In this document: piece by piece, positions 43,714-51,355 of the stretch
Numbering within the stretch: the stretch's first letter is position 1
Layout: every line of letters begins with the position of its first letter
Origin: Cellulosimicrobium funkei
GTDB taxonomy: Bacteria; Actinomycetota; Actinomycetes; Actinomycetales; Cellulomonadaceae
DNA length: 64,000 nt
Reading direction: 5' to 3'
Assembly (NCBI RefSeq): GCF_001019615.1
Contig: NZ_JNBQ01000002.1
Coordinates: 124,001 to 188,000 of the forward strand
The notes under the pieces: generated by a model
What the model saw: the letters and a program-made list of their open reading frames with translations, nothing else
What the model was told of the DNA's origin: nothing
Database searches by the model: none
Position numbers and translations under genes: made by a program

Positions 43714-46700
43714 TGGAGGGCCTGTTCAGCGCGGTCGAGCTGCACGACCCGGCGGCGGACCTCGACGCCCGGGCGGGCTTCCGCCTCGAGCGGCTCGAGG
43801 TGCTCAACTGGGGCACGTTCGACCAGCGCGTGTGGGCGTTCGACCTCGACGGCCGCAACGCGCTCCTCACGGGCGACATCGGGTCGGGCAAGTCGACGAT
43901 CGTCGACGCCGTCACGACGCTGCTCGTGCCGTCGCACCGCATCTCCTACAACAAGGCGGCGGGCGCGGGCGCGCGCGAGCGGTCCCTGCGCTCGTACGTC
44001 GCGGGGCACTACAAGTCCGAGCGCGACGAGGCCACGGGCACGACGCGCCACGTCGGCCTGCGCGAGCGCGGCACGTACTCGGTGGTGCTGGGCCGGTTCT
44101 CCAACCGGGGGTTCGACCAGGAGGTCACGCTCGCCCAGGTGTTCTGGCTCGCCCCGGGGCAGTCGGGCCAGCCGGACCGGTTCTTCGTCACGGCCGACCG
44201 GTCGCTGACGATCACCGAGGACTTCGCCGGGTTCGGCGGCGACGTGGCGGCGCTGCGGCGCCGGCTGCGCGAGTCCGGAGCCCAGGTGCGCGACCACTTC
44301 CCCGAGTACGGGCGCGACTTCCGCCGCCTGCTGGGCATCCCGTCGGAGCAGGCGATGGACCTGTTCCACCAGACCGTGTCCATGAAGTCGGTCGGCGACC
44401 TCGGCGAGTTCGTGCGCGAGCACATGCTCGAGCCGTTCGACGCGGACCGCTGGACCGACCGGCTCGTCGCGCACTTCGACGACCTCACGAGCGCGCACGA
44501 CGCCGTCGTGCGCGCCACCGCGCAGATCGAGCGCCTCGCGCCGCTGCTCACGGACTGCGACGCGCACGACGCGCTGGGGGAGCGGTCCGCGGCGCTCGTG
44601 GCCCGGCGCGACGCGCTGCGCGCGTTCACGGCGTCGCGCCGCGTGGCCGACCTCGACGGGCTGATCGGCGCGCTCGACGAGCGCGTGGCGGACGGCGAGT
44701 CCCGCCGGCAGCGCGTCGGCGACGAGCTGGGACTCCTCGCGGCCGAGCGCCAGCGGCTCGAGCTCGATCGCGCGGGGCACGGCGGTGACCGGCTCGCCGC
44801 GATCGAGGGCGAGGTCGCCCGCCGCGAGGTCGAGCGCGCCGCGCGGGAGCGACGCGTCACCCAGCTCGCGGGCTACGCCGCCGCGGCGGGCCTCACGCTC
44901 GGCGGCGCCGACGGCGCCGAACCCGGGGTTACCGCCCCCCGGGGTGCCGAACCCGGCGACGTCCCCGGGTTCGGCGGCCGCGGTGACGACGACCCCGGGT
45001 TCGGCGGCGGGGCGGCGGCCGTGGCCGCCGCGCTCGTCGACGCCGAGGCGTTCGCCGCGCTGCGGCGCCGGGCCGACGACGCCGCGGTGCGCGTGCGCGA
45101 CGACCTCGCCCGGGCGGAGGAGCGGGTGAGCGAGGTCGCCGCGGAGCTGCGCGCCGTCGAGCAGGAGACCGCCGACGTCAAGGCCGAGCTCGCGAGCCTC
45201 GCCGACCGCCGCTCCAACCTGCCGCGCACCCACCTGGAGGTCCGTGACCGGCTGTGCGCCGCCGTCGGGCTCGCGCCGGGCGACGTGCCGTTCGTCGGCG
45301 AGCTGCTCGCGGTGCGCCCGGAGCACGCCGACTGGGAGGGCGCGGCCGAGCGCGTGCTGCGCGGCTTCGCGCTCTCGCTCCTCGTGCCGGCGGCGCACTA
45401 CGAGGCCGTCGCCGCGTGGGTCGACCGCGAGCACCTGGGCCTGCGGCTCGTGTACCACCGGGTGCCCGAGCGCGTGCCGGCCGCCCGGCCCGCGCCGCGC
45501 GACGACGTCCCGCTGCTCGCCGACCTGCTCGACGTGCGCCGCCTCGACGACGCGCCGTCGCTCACGGCGTGGGTCGAGACTGAGCTGGAGCGGCGCGCGG
45601 ACCACGCGTGCGCGCCCGACCTCGACGCGTTCCGCCGGCTGCCCCGCGCGATCACGCGCGCGGGCCAGGTGAAGCACTCGCCCGACCACCACGAGAAGAA
45701 CGACACGCGTGCGGTCGACGACCGTCGCGGCTACGTGCTCGGGTGGTCGACGCAGGCCAAGATCGACGCGCTGCTGGAGCAGGCGGCCGAGGTGACCGCG
45801 CGGCGCGACACGCTCGCGCGGCGCCGCGACGAGGCCGCCGCCGTGCGCGGCGAGCTCCAGGCGCGCTCGGCCGCGCTCGGGCGGCTCGACGTCTACCGCG
45901 ACTGGGACGAGCTCGACCGCGGCGCCGAGACGGCGCGGATCGCGGAGCTCGCGGAGGAGAAGCGGCGCCTCGAGCAGGCGAGCGACGAGCTCGGCCGGAT
46001 CGCGGGCCTGCTCGACGACAACGCGCGCCGCCACGGCGAGCTGGAGGCCGAGCGCGACCGCGTCGTCGCGACGCTCGGCGCCGACCGGCACGCGCTCGAC
46101 GAGGCGCGCACCGCGCGCGAGCGGGCACGGGCGGTGCTCGACGGCGCGGGCGAGACGCTCGACGAGGAGACGACGGCGGCGCTCGCGGCGGAGTTCGACC
46201 GCGAGCTCGCGGCGGTCGGGCCCGCCGACGGGGACGGCGCGACCGGCCCGACGCGGGCCGCCGACCTGGACGCCGTCGAGAACGCGGTGCGCTCGCGGCT
46301 CACGGCCGAGGCGGAGCAGGCGCAGCGTGAGCGCGCCGACCTCGGGACCCGGGTCGCGGGGCAGATGGCGTCCTTCCGCTCGGCGTACCCGGTGGAGACG
46401 GCGGAGCTCGACGCGGACGTGCGGTCGGCCGACGGCTATCGCGAGATCCACGACCGGCTCGTCCGCGACGACCTGCCGCGCTTCGAGGCCGACTTCAAGG
46501 CGTACCTCAACACCAACGCGATCCGCGACATCGCGGGCTTCGCGGCCGAGCTCGCCAAGCAGGCTGACGTCATCCGCGACCGGATCGACACGATCAACGA
46601 CTCGCTCCGCGCGATCGACTACAACCCGGGCCGGTACATCCGGCTCGAGATGTCGCGGACGCCGAACCTCGAGGTGCGCGAGTTCCAGCAGGACCTGCGC

Positions 46701-47375
46701 GCGTGCACCGACGGCGACGGGATCCTCGCGGAGGACGACCGCGCGCTCGCCGAGGGCGACGGGTCGCTCGCCGACGGCGCGCTGTCGTACTCGGAGGACC
46801 GGTTCCTGCGGGTCAAGGCGCTCGTCGAGCGGTTCCGCGGGCGCGAGGGCATGACGGACCTCGACGAGGCGTGGCGCCGCCGCGTGACCGACGTGCGCAA
46901 CTGGTTCGTGCTCTCCGCGTCCGAGCGGTCCCGCGCCGACGACTCCGAGCACGAGCACTACTCCGACTCCGGCGGCAAGTCCGGCGGCCAGAAGGAGAAG
47001 CTCGCGTACACCGTGCTCGCGGCGTCGCTCGCCTACCAGTTCAAGCTCGACTGGGGCGCGGTGCGGTCGACGGCGTTCCGGTTCGTCGTCATCGACGAGG
47101 CGTTCGGGCGGGGGTCGGACGAGTCGACGCGCTTCGCGCTCGAGCTGTTCCGCCGTCTGGGGCTCCAGCTGCTCATCGTCACGCCGCTGCAGAAGATCCA
47201 CGTCATCGAGCCGTACATCTCGGCCGTCGGGTTCGTGGACAACCCGTCGGGCCGGTCGTCACGCCTGCGGACCCTGTCGATCGCCGCGTACCGCGACGGT
47301 CGCACGGTCGGCGAGGCGCCGCCGTCGGACGCCGGACTCGAGACCGCGGCGGAGCCCGAGCCCGCCGCGAGGTAG
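43713..47375 (+). CDS. jetC: Wadjet component JetC / MksB-like SMC ATPase
   Basis: A 1220-residue SMC/SbcC-like ATPase. Walker A GDIGSGKS at residues 54-61, coiled-coil arms around residues 290-950, signature [13 protein letters not shown] and Walker [17 protein letters not shown] at the C terminus, followed by [13 protein letters not shown]. ATPase residues look intact. The SMC dimer extrudes DNA loops; in complete Wadjet the JetD nuclease then cuts small circular DNA. The ATG overlaps the jetB stop by 1 nt. Oddity: a Gly/Pro/Asp-rich insert at 44916-45007 built from repeated palindromes in the coiled coil. No jetD follows. Confidence 0.9.
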   Translation: MEGLFSAVELHDPAADLDARAGFRLERLEVLNWGTFDQRVWAFDLDGRNALLTGDIGSGKSTIVDAVTTLLVPSHRISYNKAAGAGARERSLRSYVAGHYKSERDEATGTTRHVGLRERGTYSVVLGRFSNRGFDQEVTLAQVFWLAPGQSGQPDRFFVTADRSLTITEDFAGFGGDVAALRRRLRESGAQVRDHFPEYGRDFRRLLGIPSEQAMDLFHQTVSMKSVGDLGEFVREHMLEPFDADRWTDRLVAHFDDLTSAHDAVVRATAQIERLAPLLTDCDAHDALGERSAALVARRDALRAFTASRRVADLDGLIGALDERVADGESRRQRVGDELGLLAAERQRLELDRAGHGGDRLAAIEGEVARREVERAARERRVTQLAGYAAAAGLTLGGADGAEPGVTAPRGAEPGDVPGFGGRGDDDPGFGGGAAAVAAALVDAEAFAALRRRADDAAVRVRDDLARAEERVSEVAAELRAVEQETADVKAELASLADRRSNLPRTHLEVRDRLCAAVGLAPGDVPFVGELLAVRPEHADWEGAAERVLRGFALSLLVPAAHYEAVAAWVDREHLGLRLVYHRVPERVPAARPAPRDDVPLLADLLDVRRLDDAPSLTAWVETELERRADHACAPDLDAFRRLPRAITRAGQVKHSPDHHEKNDTRAVDDRRGYVLGWSTQAKIDALLEQAAEVTARRDTLARRRDEAAAVRGELQARSAALGRLDVYRDWDELDRGAETARIAELAEEKRRLEQASDELGRIAGLLDDNARRHGELEAERDRVVATLGADRHALDEARTARERARAVLDGAGETLDEETTAALAAEFDRELAAVGPADGDGATGPTRAADLDAVENAVRSRLTAEAEQAQRERADLGTRVAGQMASFRSAYPVETAELDADVRSADGYREIHDRLVRDDLPRFEADFKAYLNTNAIRDIAGFAAELAKQADVIRDRIDTINDSLRAIDYNPGRYIRLEMSRTPNLEVREFQQDLRACTDGDGILAEDDRALAEGDGSLADGALSYSEDRFLRVKALVERFRGREGMTDLDEAWRRRVTDVRNWFVLSASERSRADDSEHEHYSDSGGKSGGQKEKLAYTVLAASLAYQFKLDWGAVRSTAFRFVVIDEAFGRGSDESTRFALELFRRLGLQLLIVTPLQKIHVIEPYISAVGFVDNPSGRSSRLRTLSIAAYRDGRTVGEAPPSDAGLETAAEPEPAAR
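44916..45007. repeat. Four palindromic GCCGAACCCGG/CCGGGTTCGGC cores inside jetC
   Basis: GCCGAACCCGG at 44916 and 44946, and its reverse complement within CCCCGGGTTCGGCGG at 44963 and 44993, the last two being identical 15-mers 30 bp apart. In frame they encode A-E-P-G and P-G-F-G-G peptides, keeping the reading frame open. Confidence 0.85.
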
Positions 47376-47432
47376 AGCCCCGGTCGCCCGAGGTAGAGCC
47401 CCGGTCGCGCGAGGGAGAACGCTGGTCCCGGC
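47369..47432. repeat. 21-bp tandem repeat at the 3' end of jetC
   Basis: GAGGTAGAGCCCCGGTCGC followed by CC (47369-47389) and CGC-ending second copy (47390-47410) differ at one base; a third degenerate 22-bp copy follows (47411-47432). The first copy contains the jetC TAG stop, so the repeat unit includes the end of the gene. Confidence 0.85.
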
Positions 47433-47470
47433 GAGGTTCCCTGAGCGGACGCCGTGCGCGACGACGACCG

Positions 47471-48178
47471 TCAGTCGAGCGGGCGCGGTCGCCGTGCCCC
47501 GGCGAGGGTCGAGGCGAGGATCGACTCGATCGCGAACGCGGTCGACTCGGCGAGGTCCACGGCGTCGGGGTCGAGGAGCCACTGGATCTGGAGCCCGTCC
47601 ATCGCGCCGATGATCGTGGACGCGGCGAGGTCGAGCGCGGCGTCGGTGAGCTCGTAGTCGGTCTCGGTGTCGCCCGCGGCGTGGCGCTCCTCGATCACCT
47701 CGCGCAGCGCGCCCGCGATGTCGGCGCGCAGCCCGGTGAAGCGCTCGGTGACCCAGGCGCTGGCCGGGTGGCCGTCGGTGACGGCCTCGCCCGTGAGCAC
47801 GGTGTAGGCCTGGACGATCCCGGGCCGCTCGGCGTTGATCGCGGCGGTCTTGACGAGGTGCCGGAAGAGGTCGAGCCCGCCCGGGATGTGCTGCCCCTCG
47901 AGGTGCTCGACGTCGACGCGGTCCCGGAACTCCAGCACCTCGGTGAGCAGGCGGTCCTTGGAGCCGAAGTGGTGCAGCACCCCGGCGTGGGTGATGCCCA
48001 CCTGCTCGGCGACCTCGGCGAGCGAGCCCTGGTGGTAGCCCTTGGACCCGAACACGCGCATCGCCGCGCGCAGGATCTCCTCGCGACGCTCGAGCGTCGC
48101 CGGTCGCGTGCGGCGGGGGCGGGGCGTCCGTGCGGGGGCGGCGTCGGTGGCGCTCCGCGCGGGGGTGGCGTCGGTCAT
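47471..48178 (-). CDS. TetR-family transcriptional regulator
   Basis: A 235-residue protein: basic N terminus, HTH GYHQGSLAEVAEQVGITHAGVLHHFGSK, and a ligand domain with GAMDGLQIQWLLDP, closely resembling the TetR at 36717. The ATG at 48178 is chosen over 48190 because TATGGT lies exactly 7 nt upstream (leaderless). It is divergent from the substrate-binding lipoprotein gene, with an 18-bp consensus TetR palindrome between them, so autoregulation and control of that gene are likely. Confidence 0.89.
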   Translation of the reverse strand: MTDATPARSATDAAPARTPRPRRTRPATLERREEILRAAMRVFGSKGYHQGSLAEVAEQVGITHAGVLHHFGSKDRLLTEVLEFRDRVDVEHLEGQHIPGGLDLFRHLVKTAAINAERPGIVQAYTVLTGEAVTDGHPASAWVTERFTGLRADIAGALREVIEERHAAGDTETDYELTDAALDLAASTIIGAMDGLQIQWLLDPDAVDLAESTAFAIESILASTLAGARRPRPLD

Positions 48179-48185
48179 GACGGTA

Positions 48186-48191
48186 ACCATA
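48186..48191 (-). promoter_or_regulatory. -10 box of leaderless tetR (47471 gene)
   Basis: TATGGT followed by 7 nt and the ATG at 48178. Confidence 0.65.
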
Positions 48192-48208
48192 CTGTGACCC
48201 AGGATCTC

Positions 48209-48226
48209 TTACTGACGAGTAAGTAA
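48209..48226. promoter_or_regulatory. TetR operator palindrome
   Basis: TTACTGACGAGTAAGTAA fits TTACTNAC-NN-GTNAGTAA at every fixed position. It stands out in the GC-rich background, lies between divergent tetR and the binding-protein gene, and is 18 bp from the tetR -10 box. Confidence 0.8.
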
Positions 48227-48314
48227 TGTGTGGTTGAATCGCCTCCGGAATGGCGTCGAGGGCGACGGAGCGCCCGGCGTCGCCGCAGATCACGGACTCG
48301 CCGAGGAGCCCCGC

Positions 48315-50030
48315 GTGACCACTCGCACCGCCGCCCGCCGTACCGTCCGCGCCGCGGTGCGTCGCGCGGCCGTCGTCGCCTCCCTCACCGTCCCCGTCGC
48401 GCTCGTCGCCTCGGCCTGCGGCCTCGTGGGGCCGGCCGAGCAGCCCGCGGACGAGGCGGCCCCCTCCGTGCTGACGATCGGGATGCCCAACTCGGTGGAC
48501 GAGGAGGACAACAACCCCTTCGACAGCGGGTCCGCCGCGCAGAAGCTCGGGTACGCGCACGTCCTCTACGAGCCGCTCGCGCAGGTCAACCTCGTCGACC
48601 CCGCCCAGGACCCGACCCCGTGGCTGGCGAGCGCCTGGTCCTGGGACGCGGGTTACACGGAGCTGCGGGTCACGGTGCGCGAGGGCGTGCTCTGGTCCGA
48701 CGGCGAGCCCCTCACGCCCGACGACGTCGCCTTCACGTTCACGCTCCGCAGGGACGACCCCGCGCTGAACCCCGACCTCCTCCCGTACGAGGACGTCCGC
48801 GTCGAGGGGCGGGACGTCGTCGTGACGTTCGGGAGCGGCCAGTACGTCAACCGCACGAAGGCGATCAACACGTTCGTCGTGCCCGAGCACGTGTGGGCCG
48901 ACCGTCCCGCCCAGACGCTCCTGGAGGACCCGAACGTCGATCCCGTCGGCACGGGCCCGTACGTCCTGGAGGAGTTCGCGCCCGACGGCGTCACCCTCAC
49001 GGCCCGGGACGACTACTGGGGCGGACCCCTCGCCGTCCCCGAGCTGCGGTACGTCGCGTACCCGGACAACGACTCGCTCACGGCGGCGTACGTGAGCGGC
49101 GACGTGCAGTGGGGCTGGGCGTACATCCCTGGCTACGAGAGGGTCTACCTCGCCGCCGACCCCGACCACCTCCACCAGTTCGCCCCGACCGGTCTGGCGA
49201 TCGACGCGCTCTTCCTCAACACGCAGGTGCCGCCGTTCGACGACGTCGCCGTGCGGCGCGCGCTGAACGCCGTGCTCGACCGCGAGAGCATCTCGAACTC
49301 CGCCACCTCCGGCGTCTGGCCCCCGCTGCGCAGCGCGACCGGGCTGCCGCTGCCGGCCGGCGACCCGTTCGTCGCTCCCGAGCTCGCCGACCGGGCCCTC
49401 GCGGTCGACGTCCCCGGTGCCACCGCGATCCTCGAGGACGCGGGCTACGAGCTGGTGGACGGCGTCCTCCAGGACGAGGAGGGCACGCCCGTCACGTTCA
49501 CGCTGACGAACCCCTCCGGGTGGACCGACTACATGTGGGAGCTCGAGGCGGTCAAGGAGGCGGCCGCGCGGCTCGGCATCGTCGCGACCGTGGAGGGGCA
49601 GGACGAGGCCGAGTGGTTCGACAAGATCGGCAAGGGCGACTTCCAAGCGTCGATGCACTGGACCGACGGCGGAGCGACGCCCTGGGACACGTACTCCAGC
49701 CAGATGAACGGTGCGCACCTGCGCCCTCTCGGCACCAGTGCCGACGCCAACTTCGGCCGGTTCCAGGACGCCGCGGCCGACGCCGCGTTCCAGACCTACG
49801 CGTCCTCGACCGACGAGGCGGAGCGCGCCGCGGCGCTGGCGACGATCCAGCACGTCTACGTGGACCAGGTCCCGGCGATCCCGCTCCTCGGCCGGCCGAC
49901 GGCCGCCCAGTACTCGACCGTCGCCTACACCGGCTTCCCGTCGGACGCCGACCCGTACGCGTCGCCGCAGCCGACCAGCCCGGCCGCGTCGCTCATCCTC
50001 ACGCGGCTCGTGCCCAGCGCGGGGGAGTAG
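48315..50030 (+). CDS. ABC transporter substrate-binding lipoprotein (SBP_bac_5 family), orphan
   Basis: A 571-residue lipoprotein with lipobox VASACGL and the family-5 binding-protein fold (oligopeptide or oligosaccharide type): NSVDEEDNNPFDSGSAAQ, PWLASAWSWD, LWSDGEPLTPDDVAFTF, VGTGPYVLEEF, and the C-terminal QVPAIPLLGRPTAAQYS. The NNPF start and the position beside a TetR resemble cello-oligosaccharide-binding proteins, but peptide binding is equally possible. GTG start with GAGGAG 6 nt upstream. No permease or ATPase genes accompany it, so it must work with a transporter encoded elsewhere. Confidence 0.88.
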   Translation: MTTRTAARRTVRAAVRRAAVVASLTVPVALVASACGLVGPAEQPADEAAPSVLTIGMPNSVDEEDNNPFDSGSAAQKLGYAHVLYEPLAQVNLVDPAQDPTPWLASAWSWDAGYTELRVTVREGVLWSDGEPLTPDDVAFTFTLRRDDPALNPDLLPYEDVRVEGRDVVVTFGSGQYVNRTKAINTFVVPEHVWADRPAQTLLEDPNVDPVGTGPYVLEEFAPDGVTLTARDDYWGGPLAVPELRYVAYPDNDSLTAAYVSGDVQWGWAYIPGYERVYLAADPDHLHQFAPTGLAIDALFLNTQVPPFDDVAVRRALNAVLDRESISNSATSGVWPPLRSATGLPLPAGDPFVAPELADRALAVDVPGATAILEDAGYELVDGVLQDEEGTPVTFTLTNPSGWTDYMWELEAVKEAAARLGIVATVEGQDEAEWFDKIGKGDFQASMHWTDGGATPWDTYSSQMNGAHLRPLGTSADANFGRFQDAAADAAFQTYASSTDEAERAAALATIQHVYVDQVPAIPLLGRPTAAQYSTVAYTGFPSDADPYASPQPTSPAASLILTRLVPSAGE

Positions 50031-50080
50031 CGCACGGAGGCTCTTCCCGCCGTCTTCCCCGAACGCACACACGCGTCCTC

Positions 50081-50086
50081 TACCGT
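50081..50086 (+). promoter_or_regulatory. -10 box of leaderless PAP2 gene
   Basis: TACCGT, 6 nt before the ATG at 50093. Confidence 0.6.
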
Positions 50087-50092
50087 GGAGGG

Positions 50093-51187
50093 ATGCCTGC
50101 CGACCACGCCCCGACCCGGCCGCTGCCGACCAGCGGCGGGTCGGGAACGCGACCGCTCCCGGCGACGCCGCCGGTGCTGCCGCCCACGCCCTCCGGCGCT
50201 CCGTACCCGCCGGCCGCTCCGCCCCCTCCGGCGCCGTACCCGCCGGCCGGCACGTACCCGCCCGGGGCGTCCCACCCGCCGGCGCCGCAGCCGGCGCCCC
50301 GCCCCCTCCCGACCGTCGAGGCGGACGGCCCGAGCACCGCGTCGCGCGTCGTCGCCGCCGTCGTCGCGGCGCTCGCCGTCGCGTGCGCCTGGCTCGTGTG
50401 GCGGTTCTTCGTCGACACGTTCGCCGGGCAGATGCTCGAGCGCGCCGCGTTCGACGGCGCCGTCACCGGCCAGGGCGAGCTCTGGGCGGTGGCCAAGCCG
50501 GTACTGGACACGGTCTCGGTCGCGTTCGTCGTCGGCGGCCTCGGCGCCGCCATGGGGATCGCGCTCCTGCGTCGCCGCTGGGGCCTCGCCGTGCAGGTGG
50601 CGTTCCTCGTCGTCGGGGCGAACGTCACGACGCAGCTCGTCAAGCACTCGCTCCTCGGCCGCGAGGAGCTCATCGGCGGCTGGCACTGGGAGAACTCGCT
50701 GCCCAGCGGCCACACCACGGTCGCCGGGTCGGTCGCCGCAGCCCTGCTGCTCGTCGTGCCGCGCGCGGCCCGACCGCTCGTGGTCGTCCTCGGCGGTGCG
50801 TACACGGCCGCGACCGGGGTCTCGACGCTCGTCGGGCAGTGGCACCGGCCGAGCGACGTCGTCGCCGCGGTGCTCGTCGTCCTGGCGTGGGCCGCGCTCG
50901 TGTGCGCCTTCACGCCGCGGTCGGCGCTCGACCCGGGCGCCGGCGCCTCGCCCGGCTCGACGGTCATGGCCGTGCTGCTCCTCCTCGGGGCGGGTGCGGC
51001 CGGTGTGGCGGCGGCTCTCGCGCTGCGGGCGACGCCCGCGACGTGGGACACGACGGCCGCGCAGGAGGTCACCGCGTACGCCGGCGGGGTGGCGGGAGTG
51101 CTCGCGGTGACCGCCGCGGCGTTCGCCGTCCTGCTCCTCGTCCGCCAGTCCACAGCCCGCCCGGACGCCCGTCCGGTTCGGCGGTAG
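50093..51187 (+). CDS. PAP2-family membrane phosphatase with Pro-rich N terminus
   Basis: A 364-residue protein. The N-terminal 75 residues are Pro/Ala/Tyr-rich and disordered; about six transmembrane helices follow. The phosphatase motifs are KHSLLGRE, PSGHTT and GQWHRPSD, giving the His/Arg/Asp active site facing outwards as in lipid phosphate and undecaprenyl-pyrophosphate phosphatases. A further three-helix C-terminal extension. Start ATG, leaderless. Substrate unknown. Confidence 0.85.
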   Translation: MPADHAPTRPLPTSGGSGTRPLPATPPVLPPTPSGAPYPPAAPPPPAPYPPAGTYPPGASHPPAPQPAPRPLPTVEADGPSTASRVVAAVVAALAVACAWLVWRFFVDTFAGQMLERAAFDGAVTGQGELWAVAKPVLDTVSVAFVVGGLGAAMGIALLRRRWGLAVQVAFLVVGANVTTQLVKHSLLGREELIGGWHWENSLPSGHTTVAGSVAAALLLVVPRAARPLVVVLGGAYTAATGVSTLVGQWHRPSDVVAAVLVVLAWAALVCAFTPRSALDPGAGASPGSTVMAVLLLLGAGAAGVAAALALRATPATWDTTAAQEVTAYAGGVAGVLAVTAAAFAVLLLVRQSTARPDARPVRR

Positions 51188-51355
51188 GGTGCGGCTGGCG
51201 CGATTGGCGTAACGTCGTAGGCTGCCACGGCGGACGACCGGAGGGTCGTCCTCGCGGCACCACGACGCACCGGGCGCGCCCCGGGTGGTGCCCGGCCGCC
51301 GTCGGGCGGGGAGCGCCCGCCACGGACACGTACGCACGGACGAAAGCAGGATCGG
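51188..51355 (+). promoter_or_regulatory. topA leader with stem-loop
   Basis: 168 bp upstream of topA. It holds a perfect 8-bp stem GGACGACC / GGTCGTCC with a 4-nt loop (51232-51251), preceded by TAGGCT-like and TTGGCG-like boxes (around 51204-51222) that do not give a standard spacing. Probably contains the topA promoter and a structured 5' leader. Confidence 0.4.

Noticed and set aside
47376-48178. Hidden or truncated jetD after jetC
   Set aside because: The only coding frame with proper bias is the minus-strand tetR with full HTH and ligand domain. No DUF3322/DUF2220-like sequence in any frame.
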